The translations under genes and the position numbers were made by a program. From Lachnospiraceae bacterium (lineage in GTDB: Bacteria; Bacillota; Clostridia; Lachnospirales; Lachnospiraceae): a DNA stretch of 48,790 bases. The notes under the pieces are model-generated. The model was not told the DNA's origin, did not search any database, and was given only the letters and a program-made list of their open reading frames with translations. Shown piece by piece: positions 7,730 through 16,618 of this stretch. The stretch lies in the NCBI GenBank assembly GCA_024687305.1, contig JAILEQ010000133.1, forward strand, positions 1 to 48,790, written 5' to 3'. Every line of letters starts with the position of its first letter. Position 1 is the first letter of the stretch.

Positions 7730-9157
7730 ATGAGTACTACTTCAAAAGCGGGACAGAGAATCCTTTCTCTTCTCGACGAGAACAGTTTCATTGAGATCGG
7801 CGCTCTTGTAACGGCAAGAAACACCGATTTTACTTTGAAACAGTCCGCCGATGCCTCCGACGGTGTTATTACCGGATACGGTCTTATCGACGGAAAGCTT
7901 GTGTATGTATACAGCCAGGATGCATCCGTACTTAACGGAACAGTCGGTGAAATGCACGCAAGAAAGATTGCCAATCTTTATGATCTTGCATTAAAGATGG
8001 GCGCTCCCATAATCGGCCTTCTTGATTCTGCGGGATTAAGACTTGAGGAAGCAACTGATGCACTTGACGCAATGGCTTCAATTTATGCTCGTCAGTCGGC
8101 AGCATCGGGCGTTATCCCTCAGATAGCGGCAGTTTTCGGTAACTGCGGCGGCGGTCTTGCTATTTTGGAATCAATGGCAGACTTTACTTTTATGGAAGAG
8201 AAAAATGCCAAGTTATTCGTAAATGCTCCCAACGCACTTGACGGAAATTACACCGCAAAGTGTGATACCGCATCAGCTGCTTATTTAAGCGAAGCAGGCG
8301 TTGTATCAGGCGTCGGAGAAGAGGGATATGTTCTTTCTTCTATCCGTGAACTCGTTTCGGTTTTACCTTCCAATAATGATAGTTATTCAGACGAAGAAGA
8401 TTGTACAGACGATCTCAACAGATCTGTAGCAGGTATCGAAGGATGTGTAGGCGATACCGCAATCCTTATTTCTCAGATAGCAGATGACAACAACTTCATC
8501 GAGCTTAAGAGCGAGCATGCTCAGTCGATGGTCACCGGATTTATCCGTCTTAACGGAAAGACCGTTGGTGTTGTTGCAAACAGAAGTGAAGTTATCGGCG
8601 AAGACGGTAAGGTAGCAAAGAAGCTCGACAGCGTTCTTTGTCCTTGCGGATGTGCAAAGGCAACCGATTTCATCAATTTCTGCGATGCTTTCTCAATCCC
8701 GATCCTTACGTTCACAAACGTAACAGGATTCAAGGCTACCGTTGATGCCGAAAAGAAGATGGCAAAGGCAGCCGCAAAACTTACAAACGCATTTGCAAAC
8801 GCAACCGTTCCGAAGGTTAATGTTGTTATCGGAAAGGCTTACGGAAGTGCATATACCGTTATGAACTCAAAAGCAATCGGATGTGATATCACGATCGCAT
8901 GGCCTAACGCTGAGATCGGAACAATGGATGCAAAGCTTGCCGCTAAGATCATGTATGACGGTGAGGCATCGGATGTTATCGATGCAAAGGCTGCTGAGTA
9001 TGCCGCACTTCAGAACAATGTAGTGAGCGCTGCAAAGAGAGGCTATGTTGACGAGATAGTTGAGCCCGCCGACACACGTAAGTATGTTATCGGCGCATTC
9101 GAGATGCTCTTCACCAAGTTTGAAGATCGCCCTTCAAAGAAGCACGGCACAGTATAA
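7730..9157 (+). CDS. Acyl-CoA-type carboxyltransferase subunit (MmdA-like)
   Basis: A 475-residue member of the AccD/PccB/MmdA carboxyltransferase family, which moves CO2 between biotin and an acyl-CoA. Two crotonase-like halves are visible. The first has FGNCGGGLAILESMADFTFM near residue 138; the second has VIGKAYGSAYTVMNSKAIG near 365. Both glycine pairs that form oxyanion holes are therefore present. It is shorter at the N-terminus than typical MmdA (about 510 residues). It heads a cluster with OadG-like, biotin-carrier, OadB and OadA-like genes. It may decarboxylate methylmalonyl-CoA or malonyl-CoA, or act like the 12S part of a transcarboxylase; the substrate cannot be read from the sequence. 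Confidence 0.85.
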   Translation: MSTTSKAGQRILSLLDENSFIEIGALVTARNTDFTLKQSADASDGVITGYGLIDGKLVYVYSQDASVLNGTVGEMHARKIANLYDLALKMGAPIIGLLDSAGLRLEEATDALDAMASIYARQSAASGVIPQIAAVFGNCGGGLAILESMADFTFMEEKNAKLFVNAPNALDGNYTAKCDTASAAYLSEAGVVSGVGEEGYVLSSIRELVSVLPSNNDSYSDEEDCTDDLNRSVAGIEGCVGDTAILISQIADDNNFIELKSEHAQSMVTGFIRLNGKTVGVVANRSEVIGEDGKVAKKLDSVLCPCGCAKATDFINFCDAFSIPILTFTNVTGFKATVDAEKKMAKAAAKLTNAFANATVPKVNVVIGKAYGSAYTVMNSKAIGCDITIAWPNAEIGTMDAKLAAKIMYDGEASDVIDAKAAEYAALQNNVVSAAKRGYVDEIVEPADTRKYVIGAFEMLFTKFEDRPSKKHGTV

Positions 9158-9174
9158 AGAAAGGTAACGGACAT

Positions 9175-9978
9175 ATGAAAAAGAAAATCATTACATTTTT
9201 ATGTGTCATCGCCTGTCTTATCAGTGTAGCCGGATGTGGTGGCGTAAGAGAATATTCCGAAGTTGAACAGGAAAAGATGCAGTATTGTACCACACTCAGC
9301 AATGAGCTGGTAGATCTTCTTTCAAATGTTGCAACAGAGGAATATCTTAAAGATATTACCACCAACTACAAAAAGCATGAATCGGCTCTTATCCTTCAGT
9401 CAATGACGTCAAATTACTATCCGGTAAGCGCGGAGTTTGGCGTGTTTGAAGGTATGCTCACCACATACATTCAGACTGAGCAGGACATGAAAGGCATCGA
9501 GTCGATAGGCGAGACACCCGTAACCGAGATCGTCGGACGTGAGATCGTAGTTACATACGACGTTTACGGTAAGGAAGCAAACGGAACAATTAAGTTTAAG
9601 TACACAAACGATCTTTATACAAAGCTTACCGCAGCAGAAGCAACAGCCAATCTTACGGTTAAGCAGAACCTTAAAAAAGCTGCAGGCAGTATGAAGAACG
9701 CCGGGCTTAACACATTACTCGGAATGGGTACCGTATTCGCGGTTCTTATTCTTATAAGTTTGATCATTTCAAGCTTTAACTTATTTAAGAAAAAAGATAA
9801 ACCGGCACCGGTTAAAGCAGCAACGGTTGCTCCTGTAGCTACGTCAACAGATGAAAACCTTGCGGACGATACCGAGCTTGTAGCGGTTATCATGGCAGCC
9901 ATAAGCGCTTTTGAGGGAACTGCCTCAACAGACGGTCTGGTAGTCAGAAGCATCAGAAGAGCAAACAGGAGGAATTAA
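9175..9978 (+). CDS. OadG-like small subunit with lipoprotein-type N-terminus
   Basis: A 267-residue protein. Residues 1-21 form a secretion signal with a lipobox (VAGC, Cys21). About 155 exported-looking residues follow, then one membrane segment (about 183-202), a short Pro/Ala linker, and a cytosolic tail ending VRSIRRANRRN. The second half matches the OadG/MmdD layout: one membrane helix, then a Pro/Ala linker and a conserved tail (ELVAVIMAAISAFEG). OadG-type subunits hold the Na+ decarboxylase complex together. Classical OadG is about 80-120 residues and lacks the exported domain. The stop overlaps the next start by one base, which supports coupling to the biotin carrier. Confidence 0.82.
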   Translation: MKKKIITFLCVIACLISVAGCGGVREYSEVEQEKMQYCTTLSNELVDLLSNVATEEYLKDITTNYKKHESALILQSMTSNYYPVSAEFGVFEGMLTTYIQTEQDMKGIESIGETPVTEIVGREIVVTYDVYGKEANGTIKFKYTNDLYTKLTAAEATANLTVKQNLKKAAGSMKNAGLNTLLGMGTVFAVLILISLIISSFNLFKKKDKPAPVKAATVAPVATSTDENLADDTELVAVIMAAISAFEGTASTDGLVVRSIRRANRRN

Positions 9979-10352
9979 TGATGAAAAATTATACTATTAC
10001 AGTTAACGGTACAGCTTATGATGTTACCGTAGAAGAAACCGGTGCATCCGCAGCTCCCGCAGCAGCACCCAAGGCAGCACCCAAAGCAGCTCCCGCAGCA
10101 CCCAAGGCAGCAGCTCCCGCAGCTTCAGGCGCAGCAGGATCGGTTAAGGTAGAAGCAGGTGCAGCCGGCAAGATATTCAAGATTGAAAAGAACGTAGGCG
10201 ATGCAGTTAAGAAGGGTGACGCAGTTGTTATCCTTGAAGCAATGAAGATGGAGATCCCCGTAGTTGCTCCCGCTGACGGAACCGTTGCAAGCGTAAACTG
10301 TTCTGTAGGCGATTCTGTTGAAGCAGGCGCATTACTTGCTACTCTTAAATAA
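9978..10352 (+). CDS. Biotin carrier protein of the decarboxylase complex
   Basis: A 124-residue biotinyl-domain protein. The biotinylation motif EAMKM has its target lysine at K90. Residues 24-55 are a Pro/Ala/Lys linker that lets the biotin arm swing between active sites. The domain shuttles CO2 from a carboxyltransferase to the OadB membrane subunit. Two adjacent ATGs (9978 and 9981) are possible; AGGAGG at 9968-9973 is better spaced for the second. The gene overlaps the OadG-like gene by one base. Confidence 0.92.
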   Translation: MMKNYTITVNGTAYDVTVEETGASAAPAAAPKAAPKAAPAAPKAAAPAASGAAGSVKVEAGAAGKIFKIEKNVGDAVKKGDAVVILEAMKMEIPVVAPADGTVASVNCSVGDSVEAGALLATLK

Positions 10353-10407
10353 TTTGCCCAATAGACAACGATTGTTTATTTAATCATTTTTACCGGAGGA
10401 ATTTAAA

Positions 10408-11556
10408 ATGTCTTATATTGCAGATACTTTAGATAACCTGGTACATCAGACAGCATTTTTCAGTCTTTCCTGGGGCAATTATTTAATGATCGCCATTGCA
10501 TGTTTATTCTTATATCTTGCAATCGCCAAAGAATTTGAACCCCTTTTACTGCTTCCGATCGCATTCGGTATGCTGCTCGTTAATATCTATCCCGATATTA
10601 TCGCGCCTCCCGGAGCAGACGGATCGGCAGGCGGACTGTTATATTACTTCTATGTACTGGATGAATGGGCAATAATGCCTTCGCTCATTTTCATGGGCGT
10701 CGGCGCAATGACCGACTTTGGTCCTCTTATTGCCAATCCGAAGAGCTTCTGGCTCGGTGCCGCTGCTCAGTTCGGTATTTTCGCAGCTTATTTCGGAGCC
10801 ATCGCTTTAGGCTTCAACGATAAAGCTGCCGCAGCAATTTCCATCATCGGCGGTGCTGACGGTCCTACTTCCATTTTCCTTGCAGGAAAACTCGGACAGA
10901 CAAACTTACTCGGACCGATCGCGGTTGCGGCATATTCGTATATGTCACTTGTCCCGATCATTCAGCCCCCCATCATGAAGGCTCTTACTTCCGAAAAGGA
11001 AAGAAAGATCAGAATGGCACAGTTAAGACCCGTGTCCAAACTTGAGAAGATCCTTTTCCCCATTATCGTTACGATCGTGGTATGTATGATCCTTCCCACC
11101 ACAGCTCCCCTTGTAGGTATGCTCATGCTTGGTAACCTCTTCGGTGAGTCAGGTGTTGTAAGACAGCTCAAAGAAACCGCATCAAATGCGCTTATGTATA
11201 TCGTAGTTATCCTTCTTGGTACTTCGGTAGGTGCTACCACAAGTGCAGAAGCATTCTTAAACGTTTCAACGCTTAAGATCGTTGCACTCGGTCTGATCGC
11301 ATTTGCATTCGGTACAGCAGCAGGTACGTTGTTTGGTAAGCTTATGTGCTTCCTTACTCACGGCAAGGTTAATCCCCTTATCGGTTCTGCAGGCGTTTCT
11401 GCGGTTCCCATGGCCGCAAGAGTTTCTCAGAAGGTTGGTGCCGAAGCAGATCCTCAGAACTTCCTTCTTATGCATGCAATGGGACCTAACGTAGCCGGCG
11501 TTATCGGTACGGCAGTTGTTGCCGGAACCTTTATGGCCATCTTCGGGGTCTTCTAA
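10408..11556 (+). CDS. oadB: Na+-translocating decarboxylase beta subunit
   Basis: An integral membrane protein of 382 residues with about ten hydrophobic segments. It belongs to the OadB/MmdB/GcdB family, which releases CO2 from carboxybiotin and exports Na+. The signature [10 protein letters not shown] is present near residue 148, and a second half ([15 protein letters not shown]) carries the other conserved pore residues. GGAGG precedes the ATG. The substrate is set by the partner carboxyltransferase, of which this cluster has two. Confidence 0.93.
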   Translation: MSYIADTLDNLVHQTAFFSLSWGNYLMIAIACLFLYLAIAKEFEPLLLLPIAFGMLLVNIYPDIIAPPGADGSAGGLLYYFYVLDEWAIMPSLIFMGVGAMTDFGPLIANPKSFWLGAAAQFGIFAAYFGAIALGFNDKAAAAISIIGGADGPTSIFLAGKLGQTNLLGPIAVAAYSYMSLVPIIQPPIMKALTSEKERKIRMAQLRPVSKLEKILFPIIVTIVVCMILPTTAPLVGMLMLGNLFGESGVVRQLKETASNALMYIVVILLGTSVGATTSAEAFLNVSTLKIVALGLIAFAFGTAAGTLFGKLMCFLTHGKVNPLIGSAGVSAVPMAARVSQKVGAEADPQNFLLMHAMGPNVAGVIGTAVVAGTFMAIFGVF

Positions 11557-11609
11557 AGAGTTGCATTGCTCAGAACTAAACAAATAATACTATTACAAGG
11601 AGAAAAATT

Positions 11610-13046
11610 ATGTCAGAAGTAGTTAAGAAGCCTGTTGGCATTATGGAGACCGTACTTCGTGATGCACATCAGTCACTTATCGCAACCAGAATGCCTACGG
11701 ATGTTATGCTTCCCATTTTGGATAAAATTGACAAGGTCGGCTATCACGCTGTTGAGTGCTGGGGCGGTGCAACATTTGATGCATCTCTTCGTTTCCTTAA
11801 GGAAGATCCCTGGGACAGACTTCGTAAGATCAGAGACGGCCTTAAGAATACAAAAACACAGATGCTTTTCAGAGGTCAGAACATTTTGGGATATCGTCCC
11901 TATGCAGATGACGTTGTTTACGCATTTGTTGAAAAGTCTATCGCTAACGGTATCGACGTTATTCGTATTTTCGACTGCCTTAACGATATCAGAAACCTTC
12001 AGGCAGCAGTAGATGCCACAAATAAGATCAAAGTTCAGGAAGGCCGCGGTGAATCACAGATCGCACTTTCTTATACACTTGGTGATGCTTATACTCTTGA
12101 GTATTGGGCAGATATGGCGAAGAAGATCGAAGAGATGGGTGCAGATTCAATCTGTATCAAAGATATGGCTGGTCTTCTTGTTCCTTACAGAGCAGCAGAG
12201 CTTGTTAAGACACTTAAGGAAAGTACAAAGCTTCCTATTCAGTTACATACACACTATACTTCCGGTGTTGCTTCAATGACTTATCTTAAAGCAGTTGAAG
12301 CCGGCGTTGACGTTATCGATTGTGCGATCTCACCTTTCGCTCTCGGTACTTCACAGCCTGCTACCGAAGTTATGGTTGAGACCTTTAAGGGTACTCCTTA
12401 TGACACAGGTTACGATCAGAAGGTACTTGCAGAGATCGCAGATTACTTTACTCCTTATCGCGAAGAGTGCTTAAAGAGCGGTCTTATGAGCACCAAGGTG
12501 CTTGGCGTAAATATTAAGACACTTCTTTATCAGGTACCCGGCGGTATGCTTTCGAACATGGTTTCACAGCTCAAAGAGCAGCATGCTGAAGATAAGTATC
12601 GTGATGTTTTGGAAGAGATTCCGAGAGTTCGTAAAGACTGCGGTGAGCCTCCGCTCGTTACTCCTTCTTCACAGATCGTCGGAACACAGGCTATCTTCAA
12701 CGTCCTTATGGGTGAAAGATATAAGATGGCTACTGGCGAGTTCAAGGATCTGTTAAGAGGTAACTACGGACAGACCGTTAAGCCTATGAACCAGGAAGTT
12801 ATCGACAAAGTCATTCCCGGCGAACCTCGTTCGACTGCTCGTTCGGCAGAAGCTACCGGTCATGACAAGCCCGAGCTTGAGAGTATCGAGGCAGAGATGA
12901 AGCAGTACAAGCAGCAGGAAGAAGACGTATTGTCATATGCGCTTTTCCCTCAGGTTGCTACAGAATTCTTCAAGTATCGTGAAGCTCAGCAGACAAAGGT
13001 TGACACCACGATCGCAGATACAAAGAACGGAGCTTATCCTGTATAA
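11610..13046 (+). CDS. oadA: Oxaloacetate decarboxylase alpha / pyruvate carboxylase B-type carboxyltransferase
   Basis: A 478-residue TIM-barrel carboxyltransferase of the OadA/PycB/5S family, which moves CO2 between oxaloacetate and biotin. The N-terminus has the metal and substrate motif ETVLRDAHQSL (D18, H20). K184 (CIKDMAG) is the expected active-site lysine and H213/H215 (LHTHYTSG) are metal ligands. It ends without a biotinyl domain, so it must use the separate carrier encoded at 9978. A terminator follows. With OadB it would give Na+-pumping oxaloacetate decarboxylation; with the first carboxyltransferase it could also give transcarboxylation. Confidence 0.9.
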   Translation: MSEVVKKPVGIMETVLRDAHQSLIATRMPTDVMLPILDKIDKVGYHAVECWGGATFDASLRFLKEDPWDRLRKIRDGLKNTKTQMLFRGQNILGYRPYADDVVYAFVEKSIANGIDVIRIFDCLNDIRNLQAAVDATNKIKVQEGRGESQIALSYTLGDAYTLEYWADMAKKIEEMGADSICIKDMAGLLVPYRAAELVKTLKESTKLPIQLHTHYTSGVASMTYLKAVEAGVDVIDCAISPFALGTSQPATEVMVETFKGTPYDTGYDQKVLAEIADYFTPYREECLKSGLMSTKVLGVNIKTLLYQVPGGMLSNMVSQLKEQHAEDKYRDVLEEIPRVRKDCGEPPLVTPSSQIVGTQAIFNVLMGERYKMATGEFKDLLRGNYGQTVKPMNQEVIDKVIPGEPRSTARSAEATGHDKPELESIEAEMKQYKQQEEDVLSYALFPQVATEFFKYREAQQTKVDTTIADTKNGAYPV

Positions 13047-13060
13047 TTGTTATGGGTTTA

Positions 13061-13095
13061 AAACCCGCGACACAGAAGTCGCGGGTTTTTTCTTT
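13061..13095 (+). terminator. Terminator of the decarboxylase cluster
   Basis: AAACCCGCGAC (13061-13071) pairs with GTCGCGGGTTT (13078-13088), followed by a T-run. Confidence 0.92.
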
Positions 13096-13208
13096 TTCAT
13101 AAAATGAACCGACTCCACCGTCCGACAGGTTCATTTTTGTTTAGTGACACAGACGGAAAAAGGTGATAAATTTTTAGTATAGATGATCATAAAGGGGATA
13201 TCTTATAC

Positions 13209-14009
13209 ATGGTTAAAGTAGTAGAGATAAACAAGATAGAAGATGCACTTGAACTTTTTGTTCAACAGGAATACAGGGAAGATCTGGACAGAAATCGTTC
13301 GTGGTATCTTTACAGAGGAATGACAAATATCAAGTTTAAGCTGACTACAAGTCTTGATCGTAACTGCAAAGATCATAAACGTGAACTGGAGCCCTGTATC
13401 CTTTCAAATTTCACCAAATACGGTGCTTTGGAAGACCCTACGATCGAAAGATCGGTCTGGAGACAGATGTTCATGGGTCAGCATCACGGACTTCCCACAA
13501 GGCTTATGGACTGGTCTCAATCGCCTCTTGTTGCGCTGCATTTTGCCACGAGTGAGAGTAATCTCGATAAGATGGATGCGCATGATTGTATGATCTGGCG
13601 TATCGATATGAAGGAGCTTCACAATCTGCTTCCCTTAAGATACAGAGAAGAGCTCGACAGACATCGGTCATCGGTCTTTACGGTCAATATGCTTACCGAT
13701 GTTGTTCCGAGTCTTAAACAATACGATGAGGATATGAAAGACAATGCCATGGTCGTTATAGAGCCTCCGTCGATAGATCCGAGAATAGTCAATCAATATT
13801 CATTTTTCTCGATCGTACCCAACGGGATAGAAGACGTGGAAGTCTTTCTGGACAAATATACCAACAATACGATCAAATATGTTATTCCCAAGGAACTGCG
13901 CTGGCGTATAAGAGACATGCTTGACGGTCAGAACGTCAGCGAGCGAATGTTCTTCCCCGGACTAGACGGTTTATCGTGCTGGCTTGGAAGGCATTACTTT
14001 GTAAAATAG
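13209..14009 (+). CDS. FRG-domain protein
   Basis: A 266-residue cytoplasmic protein built around an FRG domain, named for its Phe-Arg-Gly motif. Visible parts are YLYRGMTN (FRG-like) near residue 36, the long motif MGQHHGLPTRLMDWSQSPL near 93-111 followed by VALHFA, and FFSIVPNG near 200. FRG domains occur alone or fused in proteins of largely unknown role; some have been linked to toxin or defence loci. The gene has its own ribosome site (AAAGGGGAT at 13191-13199) and stands alone between two terminators. No toxin partner or mobile element is adjacent. Its function is not assigned. Confidence 0.88.
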   Translation: MVKVVEINKIEDALELFVQQEYREDLDRNRSWYLYRGMTNIKFKLTTSLDRNCKDHKRELEPCILSNFTKYGALEDPTIERSVWRQMFMGQHHGLPTRLMDWSQSPLVALHFATSESNLDKMDAHDCMIWRIDMKELHNLLPLRYREELDRHRSSVFTVNMLTDVVPSLKQYDEDMKDNAMVVIEPPSIDPRIVNQYSFFSIVPNGIEDVEVFLDKYTNNTIKYVIPKELRWRIRDMLDGQNVSERMFFPGLDGLSCWLGRHYFVK

Positions 14010-14035
14010 CGTTACTATTCGCGTAAGACAAAAAA

Positions 14036-14082
14036 GAAGAACCATTTCTCATGCTTGCATGAAAGAAATGGTTCTGTTTTTT
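14036..14082. terminator. Bidirectional terminator between the FRG and lipoprotein genes
   Basis: AGAACCATTTCT pairs with AGAAATGGTTCT around a CATG-rich loop. T-runs follow on the plus strand (14077-14083) and, on the minus strand, opposite the A-run at 14029-14035, so it can serve both convergent genes. Confidence 0.88.
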
Positions 14083-14089
14083 TGTCGCA

Positions 14090-14167
14090 ACTGCGAAGCA
14101 GTGGCCAAAACTCAATGAGTAATCTTAGTGCGAAGCACGGGAAAGCATGCGCAGCATGCGGGATTAC
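14090..14167. repeat. Cluster of three mini-hairpins with three-base loops
   Basis: Perfect stems close three-base loops: ACTGC-GAA-GCAGT (14090-14102), GTGC-GAA-GCAC (14128-14138) and GCATGC-GCA-GCATGC (14145-14159). The last two sit inside an outer stem GTAATC 14119-14124 with GATTAC 14162-14167, giving a three-way junction. It lies between the bidirectional terminator and the end of the lipoprotein gene. Confidence 0.85.
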
Positions 14168-14199
14168 GAATTGTTGTTTTGGACAAAGCGAATAGCAGA

Positions 14200-14895
14200 T
14201 TATTTAACGGTAACTTTTGTGATGTGAGGGTTGGGTCCTTCATACCAGTAAAGGAATCCTTCAACGTCGCAAACCTGACCTTCGGTAAGAGAGCCTACTT
14301 GATTGTAGAAGTCTGCGTCAGATCCGTTCAAATAGTACTCAAGGCAGAAATAATATTCCTGTCCGTCTTTGGTGAAGTTTACATAGATATCGTCGCCGGG
14401 TTCGCCATTCTTGTAAGATACGGCGCTAACGGTCATATCCTTGAATGATACGAACTGGTTCTGATAATCTTTAAGTTCATCTTTGCCAAGGAAAGAAGTA
14501 ACATCTTTTGCTGTTGCAACGTAGTTGCCGCTTTCGAATTCGAATGTAGCGTCTACGATCTCAACTTCGCCTGACCACTCGCTCTTGTAACCTTTAACCT
14601 TGATCTTGGTACCGGGTGTAAGCTTAGCTGCATCTTCTTCAGAGCAAGCCATGTTGTACATGAAATATGCACCGTCCTTGTCGGCTGCGTAAACGGTCAC
14701 CATGTTATCCCACCATGACTGATGAGCCTGAACATATGCCTCGATGGTAACTTCGCTGTCGAGAGCTGCTGCAGCATATTCTGCGTATGTCATAACGCCT
14801 TCGGACTTAGCTTCAGAACCGCCGTCCTTTGAACCGCAGGCAGTAAATGCCAATACAAGTGAAAGAGCACAGATTAAAGCCAATACTTTTTTCAT
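14200..14895 (-). CDS. Secreted lipoprotein with two OB-fold-like units
   Basis: A 231-residue exported lipoprotein with a standard signal peptide and lipobox (AFTAC, Cys20), then a Gly/Ser/Glu linker. The mature part shows two beta-rich units of similar pattern. One is near residues 36-115 (EVTIEAYVQAHQSW, TKIKVKGYKSEWSGEVEI). The other is near 145-231 (NQFVSFKDMTVSAV, GQVCDVEGFLYWYEGPNPHI). The turn patterns resemble OB-fold nucleic-acid or saccharide-binding repeats, but the identity is not established. It has its own promoter and a good ribosome site (AAGGAG). It lies 115 bp downstream of the ABC transporter on the same strand, which may or may not imply a link. Confidence 0.75.
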   Translation of the reverse strand: MKKVLALICALSLVLAFTACGSKDGGSEAKSEGVMTYAEYAAAALDSEVTIEAYVQAHQSWWDNMVTVYAADKDGAYFMYNMACSEEDAAKLTPGTKIKVKGYKSEWSGEVEIVDATFEFESGNYVATAKDVTSFLGKDELKDYQNQFVSFKDMTVSAVSYKNGEPGDDIYVNFTKDGQEYYFCLEYYLNGSDADFYNQVGSLTEGQVCDVEGFLYWYEGPNPHITKVTVK

Positions 14896-14938
14896 AATAA
14901 TCTCCTTTGTGAATAGAATAGGTTATTCAAACACTTTT

Positions 14939-14966
14939 ATTATAAGTAAAAGAGCATATAAATCAA
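14939..14966 (-). promoter_or_regulatory. Promoter of the lipoprotein gene
   Basis: On the minus strand TTGATT (14966-14961) and TATAAT (14944-14939) are separated by 16 bp in an AT-rich stretch upstream of the ATG at 14895. Confidence 0.65.
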
Positions 14967-15010
14967 TGTATATATGTAACAATTTTACAAATTAAGAGCA
15001 TGTTTTTTGG

Positions 15011-16618
15011 CTATTTTTTCTTTTTACCGATCATAAAGTTATAAAGGTAATAAGCTCCGAGAACCAGCCAAACGACTATAAGTGTGACCATGAGCGCAAC
15101 TGACGGTCCGGGAAGTTTTCCGAGGTCTTTTTTATTAAGGCTTTCGGTCGCGCTTGTTCTGTGCTGGTCAAGATGGTACAAAGAAGCCGTATCTTTAAAC
15201 AGCTTTTTCATATAAGCGTCATCGACGGTCTCTTTACGACGTTCTGATTTGGTAACGCTTTCGATAAGCTGACCGGCAGCATCGCGAAGAGAAGCGGAAC
15301 CGTTGAACACAGGAGTTACAAAAGTGTGATCTGTGTTATCAAGCAACAGTTTGGCAGCTTTTATCTTGATATCGTAATGATCGGGATCGTCGGGTGAGGC
15401 CTTGGAAAGATAATCAAGATATTCGGGGCTTTCCTGAGCTTTTTTTGTTACAGGGACGTAGCCTTCGGTCTCGGAGTATGCGCATTGCACGTCGTTTGTG
15501 AGCATGAACTGTGCAAAGAGCCACGAAGCCAACACTTCCTCGGGATCGGCTTTGTTAAACACGCATATAGAAGGGCCTTGCGATATCATATACGGTTCAT
15601 CGGTATTAAACTGCGGTATGGGAAGCACTTCGGTCTCAAATTCAACGACCTTATCTTCGGCAATATCATGATTCTTGGCATTTGAACCCATCCACGTAGC
15701 TCCGGCGGTTGAATCTATCGCAAAAATGCACTGTCCGGCATTTAAGAAGTTTCCGGGGTAGCTTGAGATCTTGAATGTTGAGAAAGAACCGGTTTTGGCG
15801 TGCTTTGAGATCTCAAACAAAAGATCTTTCGTGGTATCGTTAAAGATGAGGATATTTCCGTCATTATCGGAATAACCCGCATCAAGCTGCTTTAACATTG
15901 AGATCATCATATTGTCGGTCGATTTATAGATGAACGGAATCATAACTTTTTGCCCGTTGATCTTATAATTGCCGTTTGCGTCTGTTTCCATGGCTTTTTC
16001 GCTGACTTCCCAGATAAAATCCCATGTCATGGTATCGGGAATCTCATAGCCCATTTTTTCGATATAAGTTTTGTTGATATATAAGGCTTCGGTGGAGCGC
16101 ATATAGGGTATGGCGTAATAGTGTTCACCGATCTTACATTCATTTATGAATTTGGGTACGATCTCGTCGAACGAAGGGGCGTCATATTTGATCTCACTGC
16201 CGTTAAGCCCGTATTTTTCGTCTGCGAAAAGATCATCCAACGCAATGACGGTATTGCTTCCGGTAAGATAGGTCGCTATATGATCGGGATAGGTAATGCA
16301 TACGTTTGGCGTAGTGTTTGTTGATATATTCGTGATGACGTCGTTATAGATTTTGCCGTAATCGGTATATATTCGCATATTGACTTTGATGTTCGGATAT
16401 AACGCTTCAAAGTCGCTTATGGCTTTTTTGTATATCTCAACCTGGGTTATGTTGGTATCGTTCTTTGCCCAGAAGGAGATCTCAAATTGGCGTGAAGTAT
16501 CAAAGTTTTCGGGTATCTCAAATTCTTTTAATCCTTTGGTGCCGTGACAGCCGCACAAAGAAAACATAAGTGCGGTCGCTATTAGGATCGAGAGAATCTT
16601 TTTTAAATATTTCATCAT
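15011..16618 (-). CDS. Carbohydrate ABC transporter substrate-binding protein
   Basis: A 535-residue type-1 solute-binding lipoprotein (lipobox LCGC, Cys24) that should capture a sugar or related solute and pass it to the two permeases upstream. Typical family features are FEISFWAKND near residue 45, AISDFEALYPNIKVNMRIYT and PYMRSTEALYINKTYIEK. It is about 100 residues longer than common family members. Its C-terminus carries a second hydrophobic segment (about 508-528) before GKKKK, so it may be anchored at both ends. It is last in the operon and overlaps the preceding permease by 4 bp, with AGGAGG inside the permease end. Substrate unknown. Confidence 0.88.
   Translation of the reverse strand: MMKYLKKILSILIATALMFSLCGCHGTKGLKEFEIPENFDTSRQFEISFWAKNDTNITQVEIYKKAISDFEALYPNIKVNMRIYTDYGKIYNDVITNISTNTTPNVCITYPDHIATYLTGSNTVIALDDLFADEKYGLNGSEIKYDAPSFDEIVPKFINECKIGEHYYAIPYMRSTEALYINKTYIEKMGYEIPDTMTWDFIWEVSEKAMETDANGNYKINGQKVMIPFIYKSTDNMMISMLKQLDAGYSDNDGNILIFNDTTKDLLFEISKHAKTGSFSTFKISSYPGNFLNAGQCIFAIDSTAGATWMGSNAKNHDIAEDKVVEFETEVLPIPQFNTDEPYMISQGPSICVFNKADPEEVLASWLFAQFMLTNDVQCAYSETEGYVPVTKKAQESPEYLDYLSKASPDDPDHYDIKIKAAKLLLDNTDHTFVTPVFNGSASLRDAAGQLIESVTKSERRKETVDDAYMKKLFKDTASLYHLDQHRTSATESLNKKDLGKLPGPSVALMVTLIVVWLVLGAYYLYNFMIGKKKK

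Noticed and set aside
14090..14167. Phage attachment or integron attC site
   Set aside because: No integrase or gene cassette is nearby, and the stems do not match the attC layout of conserved R sites.
14128..14448. Plus-strand frame opposite the lipoprotein gene
   Set aside because: It overlaps the lipoprotein gene and the mini-hairpins; the minus-strand frame has a clear signal peptide and ribosome site.
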